Positions 1 to 9,164 of a stretch of 64,000 bases of DNA are shown here, one piece after another. Position 1 is the stretch's first letter; each line of letters starts with the position of its first letter. A program made the translations under genes and the position numbers. Under the pieces are notes generated by a model, which did no database searches, was not told the origin of the DNA, and worked only from the letters and a program-made list of their open reading frames with translations. Source of the stretch: Collimonas antrihumi (GTDB taxonomy: Bacteria; Pseudomonadota; Gammaproteobacteria; Burkholderiales; Burkholderiaceae_D); NCBI RefSeq assembly GCF_018304965.1, contig NZ_JAGQED010000006.1, forward strand, positions 124,001-188,000, given 5' to 3'.

Positions 1-1
1 C

Positions 2-841
2 GCCGATTCCACAAGGGAAGAACACCGCACCAAGGCCATGGCCATGGTCGGCGGCTCCATCGGTTTGACGTTTGCCTTGTCGCTGATCATTTCACCGCTG
101 CTGTATGAATGGGTCGGCATGGGCGGCATCTTTGCCATGACCGGTATCTTGTCGCTGGCCGCGATCGCGATGGTGGTGTGGCTGGTGCCTTCGGCGCCGC
201 TGGTCAAGGCGAAGCGTGTGGCGTGGTCGGAAATCCTGCGCAACGGCGAACTGATGCGCTTGAACTATGGCGTGTTCGCCTTGCACATGACGCAAATGGC
301 GATGTTCGTGGTGATGCCGGCAGCGCTAGTCAAATATGCCGGTCTGCCGCTCGAGTCGCACTGGAAAATCTATTTGCCGGTGGTGCTGGCTTCTTTTGTA
401 TTGATGCTGCCACCGGTATTTGTCGGCGAGAAGCAGGGCAAGATGAAGCAAGTGATGCTGGCCGCCGTGGCTTTGTTGTTTATAGTGCAACTTGGATTGT
501 TGCTGACATTCTCGATGGCAACTATCCATTGGCAATGGCTGATCGTGTTGTTGCTGGGGTTTTTCATTGCTTTCAACGTGCTGGAAGCCAGCCAGCCGTC
601 GCTGGTCTCGCGTATCGCGCCGCCGGCGGCCAAAGGCGCCGCGTTGGGTGTGTATAACACCATGCAAGCGCTGGGTTTGTTCTGCGGCGGCGCCCTAGGC
701 GGATTGCTTAAACAGCATGTCGGCGCGCCCTCGGTTTTCATATTAGGCGGGGCGGCGACCCTGTGCTGGCTTATAATCGCATCCAGCATGAAAAATTTGC
801 CGCGCCGGGGCGCTTCATCGACCACGGCCGCGGCAGCGTAG
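2..841 (+). CDS. MFS transporter, C-terminal part (cut by window start)
   Basis: This is a partial major facilitator superfamily permease of the inner membrane; 279 residues are visible and the reading frame is open at the window edge. The first visible residues form a loop of the type that precedes a membrane helix ([16 protein letters not shown]), followed by about eight hydrophobic segments, and the protein ends in a short Ala/Thr-rich tail. This placement just before ssb is common in Burkholderiales, where an MFS gene sits between uvrA and ssb. The substrate cannot be told; the family is proton-driven drug or metabolite export. The methionine at 38 is internal and not the start. Confidence 0.85.
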   Translation, partial: ADSTREEHRTKAMAMVGGSIGLTFALSLIISPLLYEWVGMGGIFAMTGILSLAAIAMVVWLVPSAPLVKAKRVAWSEILRNGELMRLNYGVFALHMTQMAMFVVMPAALVKYAGLPLESHWKIYLPVVLASFVLMLPPVFVGEKQGKMKQVMLAAVALLFIVQLGLLLTFSMATIHWQWLIVLLLGFFIAFNVLEASQPSLVSRIAPPAAKGAALGVYNTMQALGLFCGGALGGLLKQHVGAPSVFILGGAATLCWLIIASSMKNLPRRGASSTTAAAA

Positions 842-965
842 TGCATGGCGCGCGGCAAGGTCCATTAGGCAATATCAGACAGCCAGCGCCTTGGGGATTG
901 GGCACAACGCATCAGGCGTAATTTTCAACGCATTTTCAAGATATGAGCATTTAGGAGAGCATTAC

Positions 966-1463
966 ATGGCATCGGTCAATAAAGTCATCATCGTCGGCAA
1001 TCTCGGCCGCGACCCGGAAACACGCTACATGCCGAACGGCGAAGCGGTCACCAACATCGCCGTTGCCACCACGGAAAGCTGGAAAGACAAGAATAGCGGC
1101 GAGAAAAAAGAATTAACCGAGTGGCACCGCATTACCTTCTATCGCAAGCTGGCGGAGATCGCCGGCCAGTACCTGAAAAAAGGTTCGCAGATCTACATTG
1201 AAGGCCGTCTGCAGACACGCAAATGGCAAGACAAGGATGGCGCTGAACGCTTCACCACCGAAATCATCGCGGACACCATGCAGATGCTCGGCAGCCGCCA
1301 AGGCGCGGGCGGCAGCGCGCCTATGGACGATGGCGGAGGTTACAACAGCGCGCCACCGGCCCGCCAGCAAAACACCAGCGCACCGGCGGCCCCGGCCCGC
1401 CAGGCGCCGGCTTCGCGGCCAGCGCCGAATTTCTCGGATATGGATGACGATATTCCGTTCTGA
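966..1463 (+). CDS. ssb: Single-stranded DNA-binding protein
   Basis: SSB coats single-stranded DNA during replication, repair and recombination and recruits partner proteins through its acidic tail. The 165-residue protein has the OB-fold start [17 protein letters not shown], the conserved segment [18 protein letters not shown], a Gly/Pro/Ala-rich linker from about residue 115, and the canonical C-terminal tip DMDDDIPF. Length and layout are normal. I chose the ATG at 966 because it begins the conserved N-terminus and follows an AGGAG sequence; an in-frame extension upstream to 891 has no family support. A strong terminator follows. Confidence 0.97.
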   Translation: MASVNKVIIVGNLGRDPETRYMPNGEAVTNIAVATTESWKDKNSGEKKELTEWHRITFYRKLAEIAGQYLKKGSQIYIEGRLQTRKWQDKDGAERFTTEIIADTMQMLGSRQGAGGSAPMDDGGGYNSAPPARQQNTSAPAAPARQAPASRPAPNFSDMDDDIPF

Positions 1464-1488
1464 GAATCCGTAGTTTAATTCTGTAAAC

Positions 1489-1525
1489 AAGACCCGCTAA
1501 ATCACTGATTTAGCGGGTCTTTTTA
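1489..1525 (+). terminator. Rho-independent terminator after ssb
   Basis: A near-perfect inverted repeat (GACCCGCTAAATCA and its complement, almost no loop) is followed by TTTTT. It lies 25 nt after the ssb stop and also faces the 3' end of the leftward FAH gene, so it may act for both. Confidence 0.9.
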
Positions 1526-1579
1526 TTGCCTTGCATTTCACCTGGTATGGCGTGGCATAGGAAAAGCCAGGTAACGCAA

Positions 1580-2446
1580 TCAACCGTCGATCAATTCCGG
1601 ATTCCAGGCATGCACCGCCTGCAACTGCTCACCCAGGCCCGAAACACCCAGGCGCATCTGGTCGCCAGCCTTGAGGTAGATTGGGGCGGGTTTCTGGGCA
1701 AGTCCCACACCGGCCGGTGTGCCGGTGCTGATGATGTCTCCCGGGTAGAGCGTCATGAAGCGGCTGATATAGCTGACCAGATGGGCGACGCTGAACAGCA
1801 TGTTGCGCGTGCTGCCGTTTTGAAAGCGGTGGCCGTTGATCTCCAGCCACAGGTCCAGATCCTGCGGATCGGGTACTTCATCCGCTGTTACCAGCCAGGG
1901 GCCGATTGGGCCGAAAGTGTCGCAGCCTTTGCCTTTATCCCACTGGCCGCCGCGTTCGAGCTGGTATTCACGCTCGGAGATGTCATTGACCACGCAATAA
2001 CCGGCTACATGCCTGAGCGCATCGGCCTCGGGCACGTAACGCGCCGTGGTGCCGATGACTACACCCAGTTCCACTTCCCAGTCGCCTTTTAGCGACCCTT
2101 GCGGCAGCACCACCGGATCGTTGCAGCCGATCACGGCGCTGGTTGGCTTCATGAACAGCACCGGCTCGGCAGGTGCGGTGAGACCGGATTCGGCGGCATG
2201 GTCGGCGTAGTTCAAGCCGACGCAAATGAATTTCCCCATGCCGCTGTAGGGTGGGGCGATGCGGCCCGGCTGTGCAATGATCGGCAAGGTTTTGATATCC
2301 AGCGCTGCCAGACGGGCAAGTTGTGCCGGCGACAATGTTTGCGCATCAATGTCGGATAACTGACCCGACAAATCGCGGACCTGGTTGTCAGCATCGATCA
2401 GCGCCGGTTTTTCTTGGCCTTTGGGACCGTAGCGCATTAATTTCAT
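1580..2446 (-). CDS. Fumarylacetoacetate hydrolase (FAH) family protein
   Basis: This 288-residue protein belongs to the FAH superfamily, metal-dependent enzymes that hydrolyse, isomerise or decarboxylate 2-oxo (enol) acids. The C-terminal FAH domain starts near residue 72 (FICVGLNYADHA). It shows the metal-binding acidic pattern GDWEVELGVVIG followed by VNDISERE, and the typical STGTPAGVG loop. Close relatives are often labelled ureidoglycolate lyase or 2-keto-3-deoxyfuconate hydrolase, but these labels are unsafe here. It is the last gene of a leftward operon with an MFS permease, a racemase-like protein and a dihydropyrimidinase-like hydrolase, so it probably acts late in that catabolic route. 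The ATG at 2446 has an AGGGAAA ribosome site. Confidence 0.9.
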   Translation of the reverse strand: MKLMRYGPKGQEKPALIDADNQVRDLSGQLSDIDAQTLSPAQLARLAALDIKTLPIIAQPGRIAPPYSGMGKFICVGLNYADHAAESGLTAPAEPVLFMKPTSAVIGCNDPVVLPQGSLKGDWEVELGVVIGTTARYVPEADALRHVAGYCVVNDISEREYQLERGGQWDKGKGCDTFGPIGPWLVTADEVPDPQDLDLWLEINGHRFQNGSTRNMLFSVAHLVSYISRFMTLYPGDIISTGTPAGVGLAQKPAPIYLKAGDQMRLGVSGLGEQLQAVHAWNPELIDG

Positions 2447-2515
2447 TGGTTTTCCCTTTGTCTAAAATATCGCGGCCGACTCAGCACGGTGCGGCATGTC
2501 GCATGGGCACGTGCC

Positions 2516-3919
2516 TTAGATCGACGGCGTGCCGCAAGGCAGGAACTGCCCGGTGCCAGCGGTGCCGGTGAAGGCCTGATTCAGGCTGACCACTTTACCA
2601 TGTGACAGCGTCAGCACCGGCCAGCCTTGTACTGTCTTGCCTTCATACGGCGTGTAATCGACCTCGTGGTGCAGCATGGTGTTGTTGATCACCACTTTGC
2701 GCTTGGTATCCCACAATACGATGTCTGCATCGGCGCCGACCATGATCGACCCTTTGCGTGGATACAGTCCGTACATCTTGGCCGGATTGGTCGCAGTCAA
2801 AGCGACAAACTGGTGGACGTCGAGCCGTCCTTCCATTACGCCGCCGGAGAACAGCAGCGGCAGGCGGGTTTCCAGGCCGGGAATGCCATTCGGAATATAT
2901 TGAAACGGTTGTTCCTTGCCGCCCAGTTTCTTGCCTTCCGCATCGTCATAACGGAACGGCGCATGATCGGATGAGAAGATGCTGAAGGCGCCGTTGGTCA
3001 GGCCGTCCCATACCGCTTTTTGATTTTCATGGTCGCGTGGCGGCGGGCTGCAGACGCACTTGGCGCCGTGGTAGCCTTCGCCGCCAAGATCATGTTCCGT
3101 GAGGAACAGATATTGCGGGCAGGTCTCGGCATAGATGCGCAAGCCGCGGCCGTGCGCCCAGCGGATCTGCTCGATTGCTTCGCGTCCCGATACGTGCACG
3201 ATCAGGATCGGCACGTCGACCAGTTCCGAGAACGTGATGGCGCGGTGCGTAGCTTCCCGCTCCACCGCCATTGGGCGGGATACCGCGTGATACTTCGGCG
3301 CGCTGTGGCCGGCATCGCTCAGGCGGTCGGTCAGCCAGCCGATGCAATCGGAGTTCTCCGCATGGATCATCACCAGCGCCTTATGCTCGCGCGCCACCGA
3401 CAATACTTCCAGTATCTCGCGGTCGTTGAGTTTCAGATCGTCGTACGTCATGTAGATCTTGAACGAGGTATAGCCTTGCCGGATCAGGTCCGGCAGTTCT
3501 TCCTGCAGCACCTTCGGCGTCGGGTCGGCGACGATCAGGTGGAAGGCGTAATCGATTACCGCCTTGCCGCCAGCGCGCCGATGATAATCCTCGACTGCTG
3601 CATACAGCGAACCGCCTTTGCTTTGCGCCGCAAACGGAATCACCGTGGTGGTGCCGCCGCAGGCAGCGGACCGGGTTCCGGTAAAAAAATCGTCGGCCAT
3701 GCGCATGCCGTCCGGCATCGGCTGATCCAGGTGGCAATGGGCATCCACGCCACCCGGCAAGACCAATAATCCGGCCGCATCAATTTCTTCAGCGCCGGCC
3801 GGCAAATTCTTGCCAAGTGCCTCGATCTTGCCGTCGCGAATGCCGATATCGCATTGAAATCGGTCAGACGCGGTCGCCACATCGGCATTGCGAATGACCA
3901 GGTCGAACGCTGTTGTCAT
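2516..3919 (-). CDS. Dihydropyrimidinase / hydantoinase family amidohydrolase
   Basis: Enzymes of this family open cyclic amides or ureides (dihydropyrimidines, hydantoins) with a two-metal centre. The 467-residue protein keeps the full metal set: H61 and H63 in DAHCHLDQP, the carbamylated lysine K154 in SFKIYMTYD, H186 in MIHAENS, H242 in VHVSG and D318 in SSDHAP; Y159 fits the catalytic tyrosine. Length is typical. A GTG five codons upstream is in frame, but the ATG at 3919 has GGAG at the right distance and was preferred. The gene lies 70 nt before the FAH gene and 48 nt after the racemase-like gene. No N-carbamoylase gene is nearby, so a standard hydantoin or uracil pathway is incomplete here; the true substrate is unknown. 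Confidence 0.9.
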   Translation of the reverse strand: MTTAFDLVIRNADVATASDRFQCDIGIRDGKIEALGKNLPAGAEEIDAAGLLVLPGGVDAHCHLDQPMPDGMRMADDFFTGTRSAACGGTTTVIPFAAQSKGGSLYAAVEDYHRRAGGKAVIDYAFHLIVADPTPKVLQEELPDLIRQGYTSFKIYMTYDDLKLNDREILEVLSVAREHKALVMIHAENSDCIGWLTDRLSDAGHSAPKYHAVSRPMAVEREATHRAITFSELVDVPILIVHVSGREAIEQIRWAHGRGLRIYAETCPQYLFLTEHDLGGEGYHGAKCVCSPPPRDHENQKAVWDGLTNGAFSIFSSDHAPFRYDDAEGKKLGGKEQPFQYIPNGIPGLETRLPLLFSGGVMEGRLDVHQFVALTATNPAKMYGLYPRKGSIMVGADADIVLWDTKRKVVINNTMLHHEVDYTPYEGKTVQGWPVLTLSHGKVVSLNQAFTGTAGTGQFLPCGTPSI

Positions 3920-3966
3920 GATGGTTTTCTCCACGAATGTAATGGCTTATCTAATTATCTGATTGC

Positions 3967-4695
3967 TTATACGACTTCCTGGAACAGACGACCCCAGCCG
4001 GTCAGCTTGGTGGTGTCGTATCCGGCGATGCGCAGCGATTTCCAGACCACGGTGGAAATGGTGTCGTAGATCGGTACGCCGGTTTCCGCTTCCAGTTCCG
4101 GCACCAGGTGTGCTGCTTTCAGATTGGTGCAGAAGGTCGAAATCGCTTTCGGGTCCTTTTTGGCAACCTCGCGCACCATGCTGCGGATCTGGTCTTCGGT
4201 GACTTCCGAGAAGGAAAAATTCACATGCAGGTTCAGGTGGCGTTCAGCGATGCAGTTAAAACCGGAACGGCCATAGTTCTCGATGATCTTTTCCATCACA
4301 TTGTCGAGGTAAGGTGTCACCAGGCCGAAATCCTTGGCATTGGTTTTTTCCAGGATTTCATTTAACGCCAGCACCGAAGTAGTGGCCGGAATGCCGGTTG
4401 CTTCGGTAATGCGTTGGCATAGCCGCTCATCGGCGTCGAAGCCGAGCCAGCCGGACGAGGTGCCGTTCCAGCCGATGACGTCGACCTTGGCGTCGGCCAG
4501 CAGCATGGCGGCTTCGATGATCTTGCTGTCGTCGAACTGCCCTAGTGCCTGGTCGCGCAGCGATATTTCAGTCACGGTGAAACGGGAGAAATGGGCGGAA
4601 ACGCCAGGCAGCCCGCTGATCATGGCGCTGGTGATCGGCTCCAGCGAAGTATTGGAAGATGGGGTCAACATGCCCAGGAGAGTGCGCTTTGTCAT
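3967..4695 (-). CDS. Asp/Glu racemase superfamily protein, arylmalonate-decarboxylase-like
   Basis: A 242-residue member of the Asp/Glu/hydantoin racemase - maleate isomerase - arylmalonate decarboxylase superfamily. Racemases and maleate isomerases use two cysteines. Here the second is present (C189 in STFCTNL) but the first position is glycine (G78 in WNGTSSGW). Arylmalonate decarboxylase has the same single-cysteine arrangement, and its dioxyanion-hole residues Thr, Ser, Tyr and Cys have matching candidates here: T79, S80, Y129 (VTPYLD) and C189. I infer a decarboxylase-like or lyase-like activity rather than racemisation. It lies in a leftward operon between an MFS permease and a dihydropyrimidinase-like gene. 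The start at 4695 follows GGAGCAATACAA. Confidence 0.82.
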   Translation of the reverse strand: MTKRTLLGMLTPSSNTSLEPITSAMISGLPGVSAHFSRFTVTEISLRDQALGQFDDSKIIEAAMLLADAKVDVIGWNGTSSGWLGFDADERLCQRITEATGIPATTSVLALNEILEKTNAKDFGLVTPYLDNVMEKIIENYGRSGFNCIAERHLNLHVNFSFSEVTEDQIRSMVREVAKKDPKAISTFCTNLKAAHLVPELEAETGVPIYDTISTVVWKSLRIAGYDTTKLTGWGRLFQEVV

Positions 4696-4787
4696 TTGTA
4701 TTGCTCCGTAAATAATAAGGTAAAAACTTGAAACGTTGATTTAGTGTTCCGCTTCAGGCGGGATTCAGATCAAACTCAGATCGAAAC

Positions 4788-6089
4788 TCAAATCGGGATT
4801 TTTTTCTCGTAATCGATGCCGGTCGAGCAGATGAACAAGCCGACGCCAGCTGCTGCAAAGAACATCAGCGCCAGGAAGTAAGAACCGGTGACTTGCACGA
4901 TGGTGCCGACAATGATCGGCACGCAGATGCCGCCGATATTGCCGCCCAGGTTCATCAGGCCGCCGAGGAAGCCCACCTTGTCGCGGGTGCCGAGGATGGA
5001 TGGAATGCACCAGTACAGGCCGCACCAGCGGATGAAGAACAAGGTAACGGATAACATCACCACGACAGTTGTCGCGTCTTTGATGTAAGCCACCGAGAAG
5101 ATCGAGAGCGTGGCAATCACGGCGGCAATGCCAAACAGCGTGCGCATCACTTTATTAGGTAAACCGCCGGCCGCTTTCCATTTGTCGGCAATGTAGCCGC
5201 CAACCAGTTCGCCGACAAATCCGGAGAAGAAAATGATGAAGCTGGCGCCGCCCATTTGCTTGATATCGAAGCCATGCACTTTGTTCAGGTAGTTCGGCAT
5301 CCAGGTCAGCAAGCCGTAGAACACCGAGTTGAAACACATCCAGCCGAAGAACATGAACAGCACTGATTTGTGTTTGAAAAAATCAAGGGAGCGGCCGCTC
5401 AGGTTAGCCGGTTCTTTCTTGAACTCGCTGGCTTGCGCTGCTTCGATGTAGCTGGCTTCGGCGTCATTGACGCTGTTGTGGTCGCGTGGATTGTTGCGGA
5501 TGTAATACCAGGCCCATATACCGGCCAGCACGGTGCCGACACCGGCCACCACGAATGCCATGCGCCATGAACCGAGCGTCGTGATCAGCGCGGTGATGAT
5601 GATTGCGCCCAGCGCTGCGCCGAGCGGTGCGCCGCCATCGAGCAACGTGGCGCCGCGGCCGCGTTCGTTTTGCGTCATCCAGATCGCATTCAGCTTGCCG
5701 CCGGCCGGGTAGATCGGCGCTTCTGCCGCACCCAGGCCGAGGCGGGTCAATAACAATGCGGTGGAACTGGTGCAGACTGCGGCAAGTGCCTGGAATGCGC
5801 CCCAGAAGATAGTGGCGATGGCGATCACGATACGCGGTTTGAAACGATCGGCCAGCATGCCGCCGGGGATTTGCATGAACGCATAAGTCCAGAAGAAGGA
5901 ACTCAGGATCAAGCCTTGCATGGCCGGACCGAGATCGAACTCTTTTGCGATCAGCGGCATGGCGACCGATAGCGACGCGCGGTCGATGTAATTGATTGAA
6001 ATCAGCAGCAACATGGTGAAGAAAATCTTCCATCGGACGGAAGTTTTCCCTGTCGTTGCTACCGCTGCAGCATTGGTTGTAGTGTCCAT
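4788..6089 (-). CDS. MFS transporter, anion:cation symporter (ACS) family
   Basis: A 433-residue inner-membrane permease with twelve predicted hydrophobic segments. The N-terminus carries the ACS signature ISINYIDRASLSVAMP. Family members import organic anions such as hexonates, phthalate or allantoate with protons. It is the first gene of the leftward catabolic operon and is divergent from the GntR regulator, which suggests that it imports the operon's substrate. The ATG at 6089 has GGAG eight bases upstream. The exact substrate cannot be read from the sequence. Confidence 0.9.
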   Translation of the reverse strand: MDTTTNAAAVATTGKTSVRWKIFFTMLLLISINYIDRASLSVAMPLIAKEFDLGPAMQGLILSSFFWTYAFMQIPGGMLADRFKPRIVIAIATIFWGAFQALAAVCTSSTALLLTRLGLGAAEAPIYPAGGKLNAIWMTQNERGRGATLLDGGAPLGAALGAIIITALITTLGSWRMAFVVAGVGTVLAGIWAWYYIRNNPRDHNSVNDAEASYIEAAQASEFKKEPANLSGRSLDFFKHKSVLFMFFGWMCFNSVFYGLLTWMPNYLNKVHGFDIKQMGGASFIIFFSGFVGELVGGYIADKWKAAGGLPNKVMRTLFGIAAVIATLSIFSVAYIKDATTVVVMLSVTLFFIRWCGLYWCIPSILGTRDKVGFLGGLMNLGGNIGGICVPIIVGTIVQVTGSYFLALMFFAAAGVGLFICSTGIDYEKKIPI

Positions 6090-6178
6090 TTTGTCTCCAT
6101 TTAGGGTGAACGGTTCTTTTCAGCTCTTTTATCACGCACGGTATTTTCCTTGCTGGTGTAAGCATATAATACTTAATC

Positions 6179-6198
6179 TGTAATTACAAGTGTTGTAA
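6179..6198. promoter_or_regulatory. Candidate GntR operator in the divergent spacer
   Basis: The 196-bp spacer between the MFS and gntR start codons is AT-rich and holds two overlapping palindromes: TGTAATTACA (6179-6188, perfect) and TTACAAGTGTTGTAA (6184-6198, perfect 6-bp arms). Short palindromes of this size are typical for FCD-type GntR regulators placed next to their own gene. Binding is inferred. Confidence 0.5.
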
Positions 6199-6285
6199 GT
6201 TATTGATTTATAGCGATATTTAAATATTTAATTGATATGTGTTAAGATTTTTTATCAAAATCAGTCCAAATGTGATGTAACCGCC

Positions 6286-6993
6286 ATGTTGATCGCTCCC
6301 GAAACAGCCGCAAAAGTGAAGACCAGTCCCGTCAATGGCCGGGGCGTGCGTCGTAGCGGGCTTTCAAGCGAGATTGCCGACCGGCTGCGGGAAATGATCC
6401 AGGAGGGCGAGCTCGCGCCCGCCAGCCGCATCATGGAGAAAGAGTTGTGCGAATATTTCGAGATTTCAAAAACGCCGCTGCGTGAGGCGCTGAAAGTGCT
6501 GGTGGCGGAAGGCTTGATCAAACATCGCCAGCATCTCGGTTACCACATCTCCGAAATCGACATCGACGAAATCGGGTCGATTTTCGACGTGCTGCATGGA
6601 TTGGAAGAATTGGCCGGCCGGCAGTTATGCATACGCATTGATGAAGATGCGCTGGGCGCGATCGAGCGCAAGCATCAGGCCATGGTGGTGCACCACGCGA
6701 ACGGTAAGCGCATCGCCTATTTCCGCCTGAACCAGGAAATCCATCAGATGATCGTGGACGCCGCCCGCAATCCGGTGCTGTCGTCGATCTATGCAAACCT
6801 GATGGCAAAAATCCACCGCGCACGCGGCGTCGCCAATGCAGAATCCCTGCGTTGGCAAGAGTCGCTGCTTGAGCACGAACAAATCATGCAGGCGCTGAGC
6901 GCTGGTTCGGCAAGCTTGCCGCAGGTATTGCGCGAGCATTCCGAACATACCGCTGCAGAAGTGATGAAAGCACTACACCAGCTGGCTTCCTAG
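6286..6993 (+). CDS. GntR family transcriptional regulator (FCD domain)
   Basis: A 235-residue regulator with an N-terminal winged helix ([20 protein letters not shown], then [17 protein letters not shown], about residues 25-90) and a C-terminal all-helical FCD effector domain (about 100-225) with histidines suited to metal or acid binding. This FadR/VanR-type layout usually represses catabolic genes until a carboxylate effector binds. It is divergent from the MFS operon and 55 nt ahead of the thiolase, so it probably controls both. The ATG at 6286 was chosen over a TTG at 6232, although no strong ribosome site is visible for either. Confidence 0.9.
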   Translation: MLIAPETAAKVKTSPVNGRGVRRSGLSSEIADRLREMIQEGELAPASRIMEKELCEYFEISKTPLREALKVLVAEGLIKHRQHLGYHISEIDIDEIGSIFDVLHGLEELAGRQLCIRIDEDALGAIERKHQAMVVHHANGKRIAYFRLNQEIHQMIVDAARNPVLSSIYANLMAKIHRARGVANAESLRWQESLLEHEQIMQALSAGSASLPQVLREHSEHTAAEVMKALHQLAS

Positions 6994-7048
6994 GCGGCAA
7001 GCCAGCATGTGGCCACACCGTCAAATCAATATCAACGAGGAGATAATC

Positions 7049-8254
7049 ATGACAAAGACAAGCATGGCAAATACAAAAGAAGTAGTCATCGTCGGCGCTG
7101 CACGTACCGCGATTGGAACCTATGGCGGCGCATTGAAAGATTTCGCGCCAGGCGAGCTGGGCGCGATTGCGGTCAAGGAGGCATTCACGCGGGCCGGAGT
7201 CGATCCGCTCCAGGCCGGCCAGATCATATTCGGCAACGTCATCCACACCGAGGCGCGCGACATGTACGTGTCACGCGTGGTCGGCATCAATGCCGGCATG
7301 GGCAAAGAATCCACCGCGCTGACGCTTAACCGCCTGTGCGGCTCGGGCCTGCAAGCCATCATTACTGCAGCAAATGCCATCCAGTTGGGCGAGACCGATG
7401 TCGCTGTCGGCGGCGGTGTCGAAAGCATGAGCCGCTCGATGTACGGCACCCAGGCCGCACGTTGGGGCGCGCGCATGGGCGACGTCAAGATGGTCGACAT
7501 GATGGTGGGCGCCTTGTCGGATCCTTTCGGCGGCGGCCATATGGGCATCACTGCTGAAAACGTGGCAGAGAAATACAGCATCTCGCGTGAAGAGCAGGAT
7601 GCCTTCGCGCTGGAAAGCCAGCGACGTGCGACTGCAGCTATCGCTGCCGGTTACTTCAAGTCGCAGATCGTGCCGGTCGAAATCAAGACGCGTAAAGGCA
7701 TCACGCTATTCGACACCGACGAATATCCAAAGGCCGACGCCACCATGGAGTCGCTGGCGAAGCTCAAGCCGGCATTCAAAAAAGAAGGCGGCACAGTCAC
7801 GGCCGGCAACGCATCTGGCATCAACGACGGTGCAGCTGCCTGTGTCCTGATGGCCGCTGACGCTGCCGCTCAAGCTGGTTTGAAGCCGCTGGCGCGCGTG
7901 GTTTCCTATGGGGTGGCGGGGGTTGATCCGTCGATCATGGGAACCGGTCCGATTCCTGCGGTTCAGCTGGCGTTGAAACGTGCCGGTCTTAGCCTCAGCG
8001 ACATGGCCGTGATCGAATCGAATGAAGCGTTTGCCGCGCAGTCGCTGGGCGTTTGCAAGGGATTGGGTCTTGATCCTGCGCTGACCAATGTCAACGGCGG
8101 CGCCATCGCGCTTGGTCATCCGCTGGGTGCGAGCGGGACGATTATCGCGGTCAAATGTCTGTATGAGTTGATACGTACTAACAAGCGCTATGGTTTGATC
8201 ACCATGTGCATTGGCGGTGGCCAGGGCATCGCGTTGATCATCGAGCGTATCTGA
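7049..8254 (+). CDS. Thiolase family protein (acetyl-CoA C-acyltransferase)
   Basis: Thiolases cleave 3-oxoacyl-CoA with CoA or condense two acyl-CoAs. The 401-residue protein has the nucleophile C97 in [11 protein letters not shown], the catalytic histidine in [10 protein letters not shown] and the second cysteine C387 in MCIGGGQG. The ATG at 7049 follows GAGGAGATAATC; an earlier in-frame ATG at 7007 lacks a ribosome site and overlaps the spacer. Placement after gntR suggests that it completes the degradation route of the neighbouring operon by releasing acetyl-CoA, but a poly-3-hydroxybutyrate or general beta-oxidation role cannot be excluded. Confidence 0.93.
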   Translation: MTKTSMANTKEVVIVGAARTAIGTYGGALKDFAPGELGAIAVKEAFTRAGVDPLQAGQIIFGNVIHTEARDMYVSRVVGINAGMGKESTALTLNRLCGSGLQAIITAANAIQLGETDVAVGGGVESMSRSMYGTQAARWGARMGDVKMVDMMVGALSDPFGGGHMGITAENVAEKYSISREEQDAFALESQRRATAAIAAGYFKSQIVPVEIKTRKGITLFDTDEYPKADATMESLAKLKPAFKKEGGTVTAGNASGINDGAAACVLMAADAAAQAGLKPLARVVSYGVAGVDPSIMGTGPIPAVQLALKRAGLSLSDMAVIESNEAFAAQSLGVCKGLGLDPALTNVNGGAIALGHPLGASGTIIAVKCLYELIRTNKRYGLITMCIGGGQGIALIIERI

Positions 8255-8280
8255 AGTAATTTTTCTTTGGCGGGATAATC

Positions 8281-8301
8281 GTTTCGTTTCGTTTCGTTTC
8301 G
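8281..8301. repeat. Short 5-bp tandem repeat (GTTTC x4)
   Basis: Four exact GTTTC units and one more base lie in the spacer between the convergent thiolase and YcbK-like genes. A simple repeat; no function is evident. Confidence 0.8.
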
Positions 8302-8319
8302 CTGCGGGGCTGCAGGCAA

Positions 8320-8997
8320 TCAACCTTTCCAGCTGCGCTGCAGTCCCGTATCGGCATGAATCCAGCCACCATTTTTCCCCGGCCGATAATAGAAGCCGAC
8401 TCCGCCTTGGCGGAAGCTGCGTATCAAGCCGCCCAGCACGTCGGCATCCAGTTGTGTAAGACGGATGTCAGCCGCGCGGCCTTCCAGGTGCAATGATTTG
8501 CGCGCCGCCGGCACACCCGTTTCGATCAGGTGCTGATTGGTGCTTGCGGTCCGGAATCCCGACAGGATTTCCAGCGGCTGGCTGATGCCATAGCGTGCGA
8601 TAAAAGCCTGGGTGCCCCACAAGGTCTCGAGCAGCTTGGGATCTATCGGCGCAGTTTGCTTGCCCTGGACATCCCGCAGCAGATGGCATAACTGCTGATA
8701 AGCGGATTCCTGAATTTCCCCATCTTTCCAATACAACAGTTTGGCGCGTTCGCCGCTGGCCGGGCGCGTCACTTCCAGCACCCGAGGCTTGAGCCAGAAC
8801 TCCATGTCTACCAGTTGCGCGTCAAAGATGTCTGGCGGCGGATCCATCGGCGCCGCGGCGTCGGATGGGTTGCCCGAGGTATCTTTCGCGAAAGCGGTTG
8901 AAGCCGTTCCAGAGATAACAAACGGCAACTGGCTGGAAAAGAGTCCGGAGGCGGTCAGGAACAAACTCTTCTGCAGGAAATTTCGGCGCGATGACAT
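8320..8997 (-). CDS. YcbK/DUF882 family protein with Tat signal peptide
   Basis: A 225-residue exported protein of the YcbK (DUF882, peptidase M15-like) family, thought to act on the cell wall. The N-terminus has a twin-arginine motif SRRNFLQKS followed by a hydrophobic stretch and an A-F-A cleavage region, so export should use the Tat system, whose genes lie at the right end of this window. The domain keeps the family pattern LSGFRTASTN, KSLHLEGRAADI and GGWIHADTG, with histidines and aspartate placed as zinc ligands of M15 peptidases. It stands alone, convergent with the thiolase gene. Peptidase activity is assumed, not shown. Confidence 0.88.
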   Translation of the reverse strand: MSSRRNFLQKSLFLTASGLFSSQLPFVISGTASTAFAKDTSGNPSDAAAPMDPPPDIFDAQLVDMEFWLKPRVLEVTRPASGERAKLLYWKDGEIQESAYQQLCHLLRDVQGKQTAPIDPKLLETLWGTQAFIARYGISQPLEILSGFRTASTNQHLIETGVPAARKSLHLEGRAADIRLTQLDADVLGGLIRSFRQGGVGFYYRPGKNGGWIHADTGLQRSWKG

Positions 8998-9066
8998 GGC
9001 GGTCCAAAGGTGACGGGATGGCCGATTTTATCGCACCATCCCCGGTTTGAGTAGCCGCCGCTTACT

Positions 9067-9134
9067 TACGTGCTGATTCTTACGTTCTGATTCTTACGTT
9101 CTGATTCTTACGTTCTGATTCTTACGCGCTGATA
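9067..9134. repeat. 14-bp tandem repeat in spacer
   Basis: About five units of a 14-bp sequence (GTTCTGATTCTTAC; the middle three exact, the outer ones degenerate) fill the spacer between the 3' end of the GST gene (9165) and the start of the YcbK-like gene (8997). It is one of several such arrays in this window. Confidence 0.9.
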
Positions 9135-9164
9135 CGCGTTACCTGAACATCAGTCGGGCTGCGC

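Noticed and set aside
2516-4695. Classic hydantoin utilisation operon (racemase, hydantoinase, carbamoylase)
   Set aside because: The racemase-like protein lacks one catalytic Cys and no carbamoylase gene is present.
9067-9134. Possible CRISPR array
   Set aside because: Units of 14 bp follow each other without spacers and there are no cas genes; it is a plain tandem repeat.
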